Source: Myxococcota bacterium (lineage in GTDB: Bacteria > Myxococcota_A > Polyangia > JAAYKL01). From it: a stretch of 36,338 nucleotides of DNA. The DNA lies in NCBI GenBank assembly GCA_030065855.1, contig JASJCT010000045.1:1-36338 (forward strand), read 5' to 3'. A program made the position numbers and the translations under genes. The notes beneath the pieces were generated by a model. It searched no databases and had not been told where the DNA came from. It saw only the letters and a list, made by a program, of their open reading frames with translations. Positions 1 through 8,093 of this stretch are shown piece after piece (the stretch's first letter is position 1; every line of letters starts with the position of its first letter).

Positions 1-14
1 TGCTTGGACAATTG

Positions 15-134
15 AAAATCCCCCTGCCCCCTTTTTCAAGGGGGATTCTTTTCTGGCGATCCTACGCTATAAAAACACCCAAAAATCCTTAACCGAATGC
101 CATTGCCTTGCAGGGAAGGGGGCCGGGGGATGGG
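15..134 (+). repeat. Composite dispersed repeat, left copy
   Basis: Three modules are visible. At 20-48 a C-rich/G-rich palindrome (CCCCCTTTTTCAAGGGGG at 27-44) lies next to a second CCCCCT run. At 88-105 is CTTAACCGAATGCCATTG. At 111-134 is a degenerate AAGGGGGCCGGGGGAT module. The same modules occur in the same order and near-equal spacing, inverted, at 36240-36336; the 18-mer at 88-105 is identical there (36240-36257, reverse strand). Nothing else is seen in 1-176, the stretch downstream of the minus-strand gene that ends at 177. The palindrome could also act as a transcription stop, but that is inference. Confidence 0.8.
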
Positions 135-176
135 TTTCGCAAAAAGGGCAATTTTGAAATGGCAACCCAATAGGGT

Positions 177-1550
177 CTAAAGTGCTGTATCGTGCCAATC
201 GGGAAGGGGATATTCCCTGTTTGGCCTGCGGCCGTAGGCCAGATCATCGCCCCACAGTGCCAGCCTGCGAATACTGTGATTCCGCTGGATCATCCATCTC
301 ACCGCGTCGTGGACCGGGTTTTTCGGGTGAGCATAGGGACAGACCTTGACGCATAAGGCACAATCAGACCCGGCAATACGCCAATATCGATAGCACGTGT
401 CCATTTTTGTCTGCCATTTCATCGCACCCGCATGGAGCGCCTTGTCCCCCTTGTCCACTGATCCAGACGGACAAATATCCGCGCACTTCTTGCAAAACGT
501 ACAAAAATCCTGAACCCCGAACGGGGTTGGGTTGTCATAGACCAATGGCAGGTCAGTCGTGACCACCGCAAGGCGGATTCGCGGTCCGTGGTCAGGCGTG
601 ATCAAAAGCCCGAGCCGGCCGAGCTCGCCCAGCCCAGCATCCGCAGCAATGGGCACACACATCACCCGATAATTGGCATCTATATGGGCGCGCGCCTCAT
701 ACCCGAGGAGGTTGATGTATTTTGCAAGGATCATGGCCACCTTGCCCACTTCTGCATACTTGAACGCGGTCTCAGTGGTCGCAGCAGCGTCTGGGGCGTG
801 GCAGAGCATATCGTGGCACATCTCCACAGAAAGGGCAATCGCATTGGGGTGATCCAGGGAGATCGGCGCGCCCCATGTTCCAGGTGATCGCCCGATATGG
901 CTGTAAACATATGCTGGATTTAAGGCTGTGCACCCAACAGATGCCGCACCTAAGTAGCGCGCAAATCCCTTGATGCGTCGTGTGAATTGCACTGCGGTCG
1001 CTTTGATCGGTGTGCCGGTCATGGGCTCAGGAGACCACTCCAGATCAGCCCCTATACCAGCGGTGAACTCGAAGCAAGCCACCTGCATAGGTGATGACAG
1101 GGGATCGTAGGTCCGAGAGCCTGGTTCGGCCATCATGGGCATTTCGCGGACCTTGTCATCAAATGCCAATTTTTCTGGATTTTTTTTGTAGTAGGCCGTG
1201 AATTCAGGGGTTCCCGGAGCGATTCTATGAAAGCGGTGAAACAACGCGTCCCGCTCGTCGATTTTAACTTGAGGTCCAGGCACTTGAATCGGCGAATTAG
1301 GGGTCTTTCTCAAGATAAGAGAGAAAAAACCTATGAGAAAAAGACCAAGCCCCCCGAGGATGATCCAAGTTCGAAATGGGCCATCCAGCGCTAATATCAG
1401 TCCAAACAGACCCAGTAAGGGGATTGATACACCAGCTGTAACGGCTGCGGCACGGGGTTCACGCTCGACAAGAGAAACGACAAAAAAAACGACAGCAATG
1501 AGGGCAACAGCTAGAAAGCCAGTCCATCCGAGAATGCTTATCCAATCCAA
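177..1550 (-). CDS. Membrane-anchored reductive-dehalogenase-like (RdhA family) Fe-S protein
   Basis: The 457-residue product has three hydrophobic helices at about 5-27, 34-56 and 61-81, then a cytoplasmic or periplasmic corrinoid/Fe-S reductase domain. The motif GLGELGRLGLLITP (about 306-319) followed by GPRIRL and TDLPL is typical of RdhA proteins. Two [4Fe-4S] sets are visible: C350, C353, C356, C360 and C386, C397, C400, C404, the last as DCALCVKVCP. The family uses a cobamide to remove halogens reductively; QueG is a distant relative with a similar Fe-S arrangement. Unlike classical respiratory RdhA there is no twin-arginine signal, and no rdhB anchor gene lies beside it; the three helices may replace both. 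The gene is monocistronic as far as seen. The family is fairly sure; the substrate is unknown, and halogen reduction itself is inference. Confidence 0.82.
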   Translation of the reverse strand: MDWISILGWTGFLAVALIAVVFFVVSLVEREPRAAAVTAGVSIPLLGLFGLILALDGPFRTWIILGGLGLFLIGFFSLILRKTPNSPIQVPGPQVKIDERDALFHRFHRIAPGTPEFTAYYKKNPEKLAFDDKVREMPMMAEPGSRTYDPLSSPMQVACFEFTAGIGADLEWSPEPMTGTPIKATAVQFTRRIKGFARYLGAASVGCTALNPAYVYSHIGRSPGTWGAPISLDHPNAIALSVEMCHDMLCHAPDAAATTETAFKYAEVGKVAMILAKYINLLGYEARAHIDANYRVMCVPIAADAGLGELGRLGLLITPDHGPRIRLAVVTTDLPLVYDNPTPFGVQDFCTFCKKCADICPSGSVDKGDKALHAGAMKWQTKMDTCYRYWRIAGSDCALCVKVCPYAHPKNPVHDAVRWMIQRNHSIRRLALWGDDLAYGRRPNREYPLPDWHDTAL

Positions 1551-1679
1551 GTATCAGTCTTCCTCGTTTCTAACCCGCATAAGGTATAAATCGCTGGGTT
1601 GCAATGAATAAATTGCTTCACCTTAAAGCTCGATCTTCTGTGTTTTGGTATAAAGTATTGAAATCTGAAGCAATAATGC

Positions 1680-2162
1680 CTACTGTTCTCGCGTGCCTGC
1701 GGCAGTATGCAGATCAATGGGGGTGTTGAGCCCGTTGGTGGAGAGCGCCTCTGAGGCCGTGGTACTGGAGACGGATTGGGGGTCAATTTTCTTGTGGATA
1801 AAGCGAACGAGCTCATCAAAGCAGAATGGCTTGGGTACAAATCCAACGACCCCGGTATCAGCCCGGGCGAGTTGAATCGGAGAAAGATGATATGCCGACA
1901 TCAAAATAGCGGGCACTGAAGGAAAAGAGGTGCGGATGGCCCGAGCGAGCTGCAACCCATTCATTTCCGGCATCATTAAATCGATAATGATCGCGGAATA
2001 GGTGTCTTGCTTCAGAAGTGCAATGGCATCCGCGCCGCTGGAAGCGCCTTCTGCATCAAATCCCTCGAGTCGCAGCCCTATAACCAGGGAGCGCATCTCG
2101 TTTGGATCGTCGTCAACGACCAGGATTCTTAATCGACGCTTTTTTTCTAATGCAGGCATCAT
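1680..2162 (-). CDS. Orphan response-regulator receiver protein
   Basis: This 160-residue protein is a single CheY-like receiver domain (about residues 11-125) with a short tail. The acidic pocket is at D17-D19, the phospho-acceptor is D61 (in IIIDLMMPEMNG), the switch serine is S89 (ILMSAYH) and the conserved lysine is K111 (VPKPF). There is no output domain, so it probably acts through protein contacts, for instance with a histidine kinase or a degradation or motility partner. No histidine kinase is nearby. Two ATG codons are adjacent (2162 and 2159) and either could serve as start. It is divergent from the Ser/Thr kinase at 2491, so a shared control region between them is possible but not shown. 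Confidence 0.88.
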   Translation of the reverse strand: MMPALEKKRRLRILVVDDDPNEMRSLVIGLRLEGFDAEGASSGADAIALLKQDTYSAIIIDLMMPEMNGLQLARAIRTSFPSVPAILMSAYHLSPIQLARADTGVVGFVPKPFCFDELVRFIHKKIDPQSVSSTTASEALSTNGLNTPIDLHTAAGTREQ

Positions 2163-2490
2163 GGCGTCTATGCCCTTGGTTTTGATTGGATTTTACAACT
2201 CATTTGAATTGTTAAACAGCTGCAACGATTATGCCGTTCCTGCACCAGGTGTGGGTCGGGTCGAATTCTCTCATATTGTTGACAAGTTACCATTTTGCCA
2301 AAGATATATCTTTATCCGATTGATATTTAATTTCTTTTTCATGGTTGAAATAATTAGAATCATAATTGAAAAGATGTAAAAACAACTGAATTAGCCTGCG
2401 AATTGGTCCCTTTTTGCGAAAAGTTCCAGTCCGGTACTGGACCAATTCGCAGCGTATAGCATACAATAAGATGCTCTGGGATATCCGACG
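2163..2490. other. Divergent intergenic region with a structured element
   Basis: This 328-bp stretch separates the divergent receiver gene and the kinase gene. It is AT-rich in its middle (2310-2390) and carries the three-way-junction palindrome at 2396-2452. A TTGACA hexamer lies at 2279-2284, but no convincing -10 follows it at the right distance. No open reading frame with coding character was seen here. Confidence 0.6.
2396..2452. other. Perfect three-way-junction palindrome (57 nt)
   Basis: The outer arms CTGCGAATTGGT (2396-2407) and ACCAATTCGCAG (2441-2452) pair perfectly over 12 bp. They enclose two further perfect hairpins: CTTTT-TGCG-AAAAG (2410-2423) and CCAGT-CCGGT-ACTGG (2426-2440). 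Only four bases are unpaired at the junction (2408-2409 and 2424-2425). The element can fold the same way on either strand. It sits 38 bp upstream of the kinase start. It could be a leader RNA structure, a cruciform protein-binding site or a small mobile palindrome; the sequence alone does not decide. Confidence 0.75.
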
Positions 2491-3822
2491 ATGATAGAGA
2501 AAATCGGTAATTGTAGGGTCGTTGAAGAGGTGGGCGCCGGTGGCATGGCCGTTGTCTACCGGGCAGTACAGGAACCCCTTGGGCGTACGGTCGCCATCAA
2601 AGCGCTGAAATCGTCCATGGCCACTGAACCTCAATTTGCAGAACGCTTTGAGCGCGAAGCCCGGTTCATGGCTGCTTTCCAACAAGAAAACATCATTAAT
2701 GTCCACGATTACGTCAAGTCTGGGGGCACGCTGTTCATCGTCATGGAGTACGTGGAAGGCGTTGATTTATATGATGTTTTGGACAAGTCCGACCGTTTGC
2801 CAATCGAAGTCGCTGCCATTATCGCGTTACAGGTGGCCCGCGCCCTGAATCACGCTCATTTCAGAGGTGTTATCCACCGGGACATCAAGCCTGCCAACAT
2901 CATGATCTCATCTCGCGGTGAGGTCAAGTTGATGGATTTCGGCATTGCCCATGCAGATAGCCTTTCTGATCTAACAGAAACCGGCACAGGACTCGGGACC
3001 CCCTCTTACATGTCGCCGGAGCAGATTCTGGGGGAAAAACTCGATGCCAGATCTGATGTGTGGTCCCTGGGGGTTGTTTTTTATCAGATGCTGACAGGCC
3101 AAAAGCCGTTTGTCGAGGATGCTGAATATTCAGTGCTGCAGAAAATTCGACTGGAGCGATACGTGCCGGCGCGCCGCCTAAACCCCAAGGTACCTCGTTT
3201 TGTAGAACGGGTCCTTACCCGGTGCATGGCCAAGCTGCCCGCGGATCGGTATCCCTCTACCCAATCCCTGATCCATGATCTTGAGGACTTCCTCGCTTCC
3301 CGCGTTGTTATCAACTACAACGCGTATATGATTAATTTTCTTAAGGATCAGGGGGAGATCAGCGAAGACGAGGCCAGCGCAATACTCTCGGCCGGTGCTG
3401 TTCGGGCGGGCCAGCAGCGGGCTGTTCGCGAGGATCGCACTGTGTTGCGATCGATTGGCATCCTTTACGCGGTCGTGCTGGCCGTGCTTGTGTTTGGGGG
3501 GCTGATCATTCAGCTGACATCAAAGGATGCGGAGAACAAGGCGCAACATCCAGTGGTCGGTATTGCAGTGTCACCAGCCTCGGCTGGATATCTTCAGGTC
3601 GTGGCTGATCCTTGGGCCGAAGTCCACATCGACGGGGTCCACATGGAGACGACCCCCTTTGCCTATCCCTTGCCCCTTGCCCCGGGTGTTCATTATGTAG
3701 AGCTGGTGCACCCTATTTTCGATACGCTAAGCAGAGAGATCATCATCGAGCCCCAAAAGACAGTTAGGCTCGTAGAGAAGCTCGCCACTAAAAAGAAACC
3801 GACAAAGGTAAACGGACAATGA
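2491..3822 (+). CDS. Hanks-type Ser/Thr protein kinase with membrane anchor and PEGA domain
   Basis: The 443-residue protein phosphorylates Ser/Thr on partner proteins. The kinase domain spans about 5-270: glycine loop VGAGGMAVVY (14-23), ATP lysine K37, catalytic HRDIKPAN (D131), metal-binding DFG (D149) and activation-segment GTPSYMSPEQ. One membrane helix lies at about 321-342. The segment after it (about 365-432, GYLQVVADPWAEVHIDGV and following) resembles a PEGA domain, which would be outside the cytoplasm. This is the standard layout of a membrane kinase with an external sensor. The next gene overlaps its stop by 4 bp (ATGA) and encodes an exported LysM protein, so the two are probably translated together. 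The start at 2491 places the glycine loop at the usual distance; the ribosome site is weak. The kinase call is very sure; the signal and substrates are unknown. Confidence 0.95.
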   Translation: MIEKIGNCRVVEEVGAGGMAVVYRAVQEPLGRTVAIKALKSSMATEPQFAERFEREARFMAAFQQENIINVHDYVKSGGTLFIVMEYVEGVDLYDVLDKSDRLPIEVAAIIALQVARALNHAHFRGVIHRDIKPANIMISSRGEVKLMDFGIAHADSLSDLTETGTGLGTPSYMSPEQILGEKLDARSDVWSLGVVFYQMLTGQKPFVEDAEYSVLQKIRLERYVPARRLNPKVPRFVERVLTRCMAKLPADRYPSTQSLIHDLEDFLASRVVINYNAYMINFLKDQGEISEDEASAILSAGAVRAGQQRAVREDRTVLRSIGILYAVVLAVLVFGGLIIQLTSKDAENKAQHPVVGIAVSPASAGYLQVVADPWAEVHIDGVHMETTPFAYPLPLAPGVHYVELVHPIFDTLSREIIIEPQKTVRLVEKLATKKKPTKVNGQ

Positions 3823-4811
3823 CGTACAAATACATTAATATAGCCGTCGTATCCGTCCTCCTTGTTGTCTATAGCAGTGTTGCTGCAGCTTGGATCCACG
3901 TGGCCCGGGAAGACGAAACCCTTGAAATGCTGGCCGTGCGTTACTACGGGAGTGCGGAAATGACCATGGTCATTCGGGCGGCCAACGGGTTTGTCCACCC
4001 CGATGACGGCCGTTTAACCGAGGGCGAGTGGATCGAGATCCCCGAAACCTCGCTCTATCGCGTTCGGGAAAACGACACCTGGGAGAGTATCGCGGATCGC
4101 TTCTTGGCCTCTGCTAAGCGGGGATTTTTTCTTGCGAAAATGAACGATTTTGAAAAGGGGAGCGTCCTTTCCGAGGGCACGCTGATCAGAATTCCCTATC
4201 ACGTGCGCCATATTTTTGCCCCCAAGGAAACCATTCGGTCGGTGGTTCGTATTTACTACGAAAAAGGGGTCACAAGTCGCTGGCTTCAGGCCTACAACCT
4301 TACCCGCAAGAAGCGTTTTGAGCGCGGTGACGTTTTGATTGTTCCCCTGTGGAAAATCCGCTTTACCGATGAAGAGCAGGCTCGCATCGAAGAGGAACGG
4401 TCTGAAAGATATTCCGATGCAGATGCCAAAATCCAAGAGGAGATTCCACAGGAAATTGCCCGCGTCAAAGCGGTCTACGAAGCTGGCCACTACGTAAAAA
4501 CCATCTCCATTGCCCAACGCCTCATTGGGCAGGGCAATCTCACCGTTCCCCAGCAGATCGGCATACAAAACTATTTGGCATTTACCTATGTCGCGCTCAA
4601 TGAAAAGGCACTTGCCATTGAGGCATTTGGCAAGGCCATTGAGCTTCAGCCGGGCATGGAGCTCTCCTCTATTACCACATCGCCTAAAATACTCGATGTG
4701 TTTCGCGAGGCCAAAGACGCGATCAAACCCGAGCCCAAGGCCCCCTCTCAAGCTGCGTCTCCAAGTCCAAATGGCAAAGAAAGCGCGCCAAAGCCCCCTG
4801 ACGCAGATTAG
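3819..4811 (+). CDS. Exported LysM/TPR protein
   Basis: The 330-residue product begins with a signal peptide (about 1-24, ending near VAAA). Three LysM-like modules follow, at about 26-75, 78-126 and 128-178. Their shared pattern is a V-x-x-x-D/E-T start, a central I/L-A-x-x-Y/F stretch and a closing IP/VP. After an acidic stretch, helical TPR-like repeats run at about 205-275, then a Pro/Ser/Lys-rich tail. LysM modules bind peptidoglycan or related glycans, so the protein probably sits on the periplasmic cell wall. Its start overlaps the kinase stop. Wall binding by a partner of a PEGA-domain kinase suggests cell-envelope sensing, which is inference. The tail may be disordered. Confidence 0.8.
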   Translation: MTYKYINIAVVSVLLVVYSSVAAAWIHVAREDETLEMLAVRYYGSAEMTMVIRAANGFVHPDDGRLTEGEWIEIPETSLYRVRENDTWESIADRFLASAKRGFFLAKMNDFEKGSVLSEGTLIRIPYHVRHIFAPKETIRSVVRIYYEKGVTSRWLQAYNLTRKKRFERGDVLIVPLWKIRFTDEEQARIEEERSERYSDADAKIQEEIPQEIARVKAVYEAGHYVKTISIAQRLIGQGNLTVPQQIGIQNYLAFTYVALNEKALAIEAFGKAIELQPGMELSSITTSPKILDVFREAKDAIKPEPKAPSQAASPSPNGKESAPKPPDAD

Positions 4812-4823
4812 GGCCTGTCTTTT

Positions 4824-4838
4824 TTGGCATTTTGCCAA
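4824..4838 (+). terminator. Possible weak terminator hairpin after the LysM gene
   Basis: TTGGCA and TGCCAA form a 6-bp stem with a 3-base loop, 12 bases after the LysM stop. The following bases (GAATTTTGTCTT) are only moderately T-rich, so efficiency is doubtful. Confidence 0.35.
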
Positions 4839-4920
4839 GAATTTTGTCTTCTCGATAGGTGTCTGTAGTATTTAGGGTAGTTAGACTAAAAACGGCTTAC
4901 AGCGTGCAAAAGGAGAAAAA

Positions 4921-5655
4921 ATGAACCCTATATTGAAGCGATTTTTTATTATTTTCAGTATGTGTGGGATGCTTGCAGGGGTGGGGTGTGATTCCGAGGA
5001 TGGAACGACCTATGATGTAACAGTGGCGTGGCAAATCGGCGGGTTGCCTGCATGCGAATCGTCCACACTGCCAGATGCCTTGGGGGGCGGTCGACTTCAA
5101 TTTGATGAAATCCAAGTGCGTGTATATGAAAACGAGACAGACCCGGAACCCATCCGGGATGTGCGGGTGTCATGTGCGGATTATTCCTATACAATCAATA
5201 ACTTGGATAGCGGCACCTACTTTGTCACGCTCGATGCATTTGCCCAGCATCAGGGCGTCTATCTGCCCTACTTTCAATCCAGCGGTTCTATCGACGCCGT
5301 TGCCTCTGATGGTGAAACCGTCGACTTCCAGCTGCTTTTGGGCACTGGAACAATCGTCGTGAGCTGGGGGTTTGAGCAGGGCGTCTGTGGTACCAACGGT
5401 GTAACAAAGCTCAATGTAACGCTCAGCGGCAGCGCAGTAAACGACGTCAGTTTTTCAAATATCCAGTGCGATGACGGCATGCTGACAATCGAGGAGGTGA
5501 AGTGGAATTCGTATAGACTGAATCTCGAGGGATACAACGCAGCGAATGAGCTAACTCACACGGGACAGTCAGAGCAATTCCTCGTCCGTCCGGGTGCAGT
5601 TATCGACGACGACGACGGGGCTTATGTAGTCCTTGTGGAAAACCAGACGCCGTAA
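4921..5655 (+). CDS. Putative lipoprotein of unknown function
   Basis: The 244-residue product has a hydrophobic signal and a candidate lipid cysteine C23 (GMLAGVGC); the lipobox is weak because G, not L/V/I, is at -3. The mature part is rich in beta-type residues and looks like two Ig/carboxypeptidase-like beta modules: about 30-125 (YDVTVAWQIGGLPAC..., SGTYFVTLDAF) and about 140-240 (GTIVVSWGFEQGVC...). Paired cysteines in each half (near C40/C78 and C152/C181) may form disulfides. A strong ribosome site (AAGGAG at 4909-4914) sets the start. It follows the kinase/LysM pair by 109 bp, so it may be a separate transcript. I do not recognise the family; surface or periplasmic location is the only supported statement. 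Confidence 0.75.
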   Translation: MNPILKRFFIIFSMCGMLAGVGCDSEDGTTYDVTVAWQIGGLPACESSTLPDALGGGRLQFDEIQVRVYENETDPEPIRDVRVSCADYSYTINNLDSGTYFVTLDAFAQHQGVYLPYFQSSGSIDAVASDGETVDFQLLLGTGTIVVSWGFEQGVCGTNGVTKLNVTLSGSAVNDVSFSNIQCDDGMLTIEEVKWNSYRLNLEGYNAANELTHTGQSEQFLVRPGAVIDDDDGAYVVLVENQTP

Positions 5656-5718
5656 CACCGGCACGATTTGAGGATATGCGATTTTCCTAACGGTTTTGAA
5701 TAGATACCCTACCGATGC

Positions 5719-5746
5719 TTGACAGTAACCAATATTCGTGTAGAAA
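5719..5746 (+). promoter_or_regulatory. Sigma70-type promoter for tRNA-Leu
   Basis: A perfect -35 TTGACA (5719-5724), a 16-bp spacer and a -10-like TAGAAA (5741-5746) lie just ahead of the tRNA, which begins at 5760. The bases between are GC-rich (CCCGCGCG), as in stable-RNA promoters under growth-rate control; that last point is inference. Confidence 0.65.
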
Positions 5747-5759
5747 AGAGTGCCCGCGC

Positions 5760-5843
5760 GCGAAAGTGGCGGAATTGGCAGACGCGCAGGCTTCAGGTGC
5801 CTGTGCCCGCAAGGGTGTGGGGGTTCGAGTCCCCCCTTTCGCA
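5760..5843 (+). tRNA. tRNA-Leu (anticodon CAG)
   Basis: An 84-nt cloverleaf with a long variable arm fits leucine. The acceptor stem GCGAAAG/CTTTCGC is perfect, the anticodon stem CAGGC/GCCTG encloses TTCAGGT (anticodon CAG), and the T arm is GGGGG-TTCGAGT-CCCCC. The discriminator base is A, as expected for tRNA-Leu. CCA is not encoded and must be added after transcription. No integrase or attachment-site duplication is visible next to it. Confidence 0.97.
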
Positions 5844-5950
5844 CAGTGAGGTCGAGGTAAAAACAGGGGCCAACAAAATGATAGGGGCCTCTAGTCGAAA
5901 GCGCGGTAAGTAGCAAGAAGAGCGTACAGAGCAGTTTCCAGAAAGGGATC

Positions 5951-7978
5951 ATGATTACAGCGAAGAGTATTGGCGTCTTGGGGTCCGGTGTCATGGGCAC
6001 AAAGCTTGCTCAGAAAATCGCCCAAGAAGGCTTACAGGTGATTTTAGTCGACGTTAAACCGGAAATCGTCGAGCGATCCCTCGATACCATCGAGCGCCGT
6101 CTGACAAACGAAGCACGGGATGCTGAAGGGTTTGGAGAAGATCCAAAAGATGTTCTCGCTCGAATCCAGATTACAACAGATCCAGCGCTGTTAAAACGCG
6201 CGAAACTCGTTTTAGAGGCCGTAACCGAGGACAAGGACACCAAGAAAGCAGCGCTGCGACATATTGGCGAAATCTGCAGTAAGGAAACTGTGTTCGCCAC
6301 GAGCACCTGCACGTTGCGTGTGAGTGATATCGCCAAGGCGATCCCCAATCCCGGTCGCGTTTTGGGGTTGCATTACTTTGATCACGCGGGCCATATACCC
6401 ATTATCGAAGTCGTTCGGGGCACCGAGACCCCAGACGCTACCCTCAAGTGGGGCCTGGAAGCGGTGCAGGCGTTCGGCTGCGCATCGATTGTGAGCAAGG
6501 ATACGCCGGGCTGCATTGTAAATCGACTCACGATTGCGGTATTCAACGAAGCCGTGCGTCTTTCTGTTGACGGTCAGATAAATCTCCAAACCATCGACGC
6601 TGCGGCCCGCGAGGTGCTGGGCGTGTCCACGGGGCCTTTTGCGATGATGAATGCATTGGGCATCCAGGCGGTCGAGCGCATTGCTGCTGGCCTGTATGAG
6701 CTCGGGGAGCCGTATATCCCACCGCGGCGCCTTACAGTTCAGGCAACCTCGGGTGCGCCATGGGACCTGGTCGGCGACGTGGACAAAGCCAGGAAACAAG
6801 AAGCTGCCGATGCACTGCTGGGTACCGCGATTGTTACTGGCGCTTCAATATTCCAAGATGACATCTCCCGCCTGGAAGATATTGAACTTGGCGCCAAGCT
6901 AGGCGCTGGATGGCACATGGGGCCGTTCGAGTTGGCAAATGCGCTCGGTCCGCCGCGCGCTGACCAGCTCGCTTCGACGGTGGCGCAAAGCCGGGGATTC
7001 CACGTGCCGCCCGTACTAATAGAACGGGCCGAAACAGCGACACCATGGTCACTGCGATATATAGACCTCACAGTGCAAGACGGTGTTGCAGCGATCACAA
7101 TCAATCGCCCCGACGTCATGAACGCCCTGTGCGAACCCGCCATTGACCAACTTGCACAAGCAGTGGACAAGGTCGGCCAGGATCCAACTGTCCGGGCAGT
7201 GGTGTTTTCGGGTGCTGGGAAGGCGCTTGCCTGTGGCCTGCAGCCTGAAGGTATCGCTGACAGACTAAGGGCTGGGAAGCTCGATGACGTCATTACCCTT
7301 TTTGGAAAAATCCAAGCCATCCTGCGCCGGATCGAGGCCATGGACAAGATGACGATTGTTCGCGCCAGTGGCCTCACGCTAGGCGGTGGCCTCGAGCTTG
7401 GCTTGGCCTGCAAGGTGATGGTCTCTGGACCTCGAGCCCGCTTTGCCTTTCCAGAAACAGGGCAGGGTATTCATCCAGGACTGGGCGGAACCCAGCGCCT
7501 GCCGCGCAAAGTGGGTAAATCGATTGGAAAGTACCTCATTCTCACGGGCGATGTCATTTCAGCTCAAGCAGCCTATCGACTCGGCATTGTAGATGCGCTT
7601 GCAGACGATGAAAAAGGGGTCGATCAGATCATTGGGGAGATTGCCGCTGGCGATGGTTTCGTACAAGAAGATCTGGCGCCCACTGCTGAAGAACTCGCCA
7701 AGATATCCCTGTTCAACGCCCAAAACAGCCACGCCACCCTTGCCGGTAAGCTGCCTGATGAGAATGGTGCTGCAAAACAAACCGCAGCAGCGCTGGCGAT
7801 TAAGGCGCCGGTGGCCCTCAAGCTGGCTGACAAGCTCATCGAAGACGGTCTGGCACTGGATTTAGAGCGGGCGCTCAACTGGGAGCTCAGCTCCTTAAAA
7901 CTGATCCTCCAGACCGGCGATGCGCTTCGGGGACTTGAATCCAACGGCCACGAACGGCCTGTTTTTCGCGGCGAATAG
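5951..7978 (+). CDS. 3-hydroxyacyl-CoA dehydrogenase / enoyl-CoA hydratase fusion
   Basis: The 675-residue protein joins two consecutive beta-oxidation steps: hydration of enoyl-CoA and NAD-dependent oxidation of the 3-hydroxyacyl-CoA. The dehydrogenase half comes first: Rossmann motif GSGVMG (11-16), then the pair H141/E153 and N191 in the C-terminal helical part (about 185-335). The crotonase half spans about 350-540, with an oxyanion glycine-rich GGGLELG and the two catalytic glutamates E482 and E502, twenty residues apart as in crotonases. This order is the reverse of FadB and matches the fused enzymes of archaea and many Deltaproteobacteria. The usual HFFNPV next to the catalytic His is HYFDHA here. 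It stands alone after the tRNA; no thiolase is nearby. It could serve fatty-acid or crotonyl-CoA metabolism. Confidence 0.93.
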   Translation: MITAKSIGVLGSGVMGTKLAQKIAQEGLQVILVDVKPEIVERSLDTIERRLTNEARDAEGFGEDPKDVLARIQITTDPALLKRAKLVLEAVTEDKDTKKAALRHIGEICSKETVFATSTCTLRVSDIAKAIPNPGRVLGLHYFDHAGHIPIIEVVRGTETPDATLKWGLEAVQAFGCASIVSKDTPGCIVNRLTIAVFNEAVRLSVDGQINLQTIDAAAREVLGVSTGPFAMMNALGIQAVERIAAGLYELGEPYIPPRRLTVQATSGAPWDLVGDVDKARKQEAADALLGTAIVTGASIFQDDISRLEDIELGAKLGAGWHMGPFELANALGPPRADQLASTVAQSRGFHVPPVLIERAETATPWSLRYIDLTVQDGVAAITINRPDVMNALCEPAIDQLAQAVDKVGQDPTVRAVVFSGAGKALACGLQPEGIADRLRAGKLDDVITLFGKIQAILRRIEAMDKMTIVRASGLTLGGGLELGLACKVMVSGPRARFAFPETGQGIHPGLGGTQRLPRKVGKSIGKYLILTGDVISAQAAYRLGIVDALADDEKGVDQIIGEIAAGDGFVQEDLAPTAEELAKISLFNAQNSHATLAGKLPDENGAAKQTAAALAIKAPVALKLADKLIEDGLALDLERALNWELSSLKLILQTGDALRGLESNGHERPVFRGE

Positions 7979-7990
7979 TCACAGCCCCCC

Positions 7991-8019
7991 TTGACATAAA
8001 CAAAACTGGACAAAATATT
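7991..8019 (+). promoter_or_regulatory. Possible sigma70 promoter for the lipoprotein pair
   Basis: TTGACA (7991-7996), a 17-bp spacer and AATATT (8014-8019, four of six consensus bases) precede the small lipoprotein gene at 8094. It lies 12 bp after the preceding stop codon. Confidence 0.45.
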
Positions 8020-8093
8020 CAAGTAAGGCCGCTCTTTGAGTGAATGATTGAATGAATGCCGCGGTCTATATTTATCAGAGGGGCAATAATCTG

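Noticed and set aside
588..887. Open frame on the plus strand opposite the dehalogenase-like gene
   Set aside because: It is antisense to a clear coding sequence with intact family motifs and has no ribosome site or recognisable features.
5760..5843. tRNA-Leu as an integration site for a genomic island
   Set aside because: No integrase gene and no direct repeat of the tRNA 3' end were found in the window.
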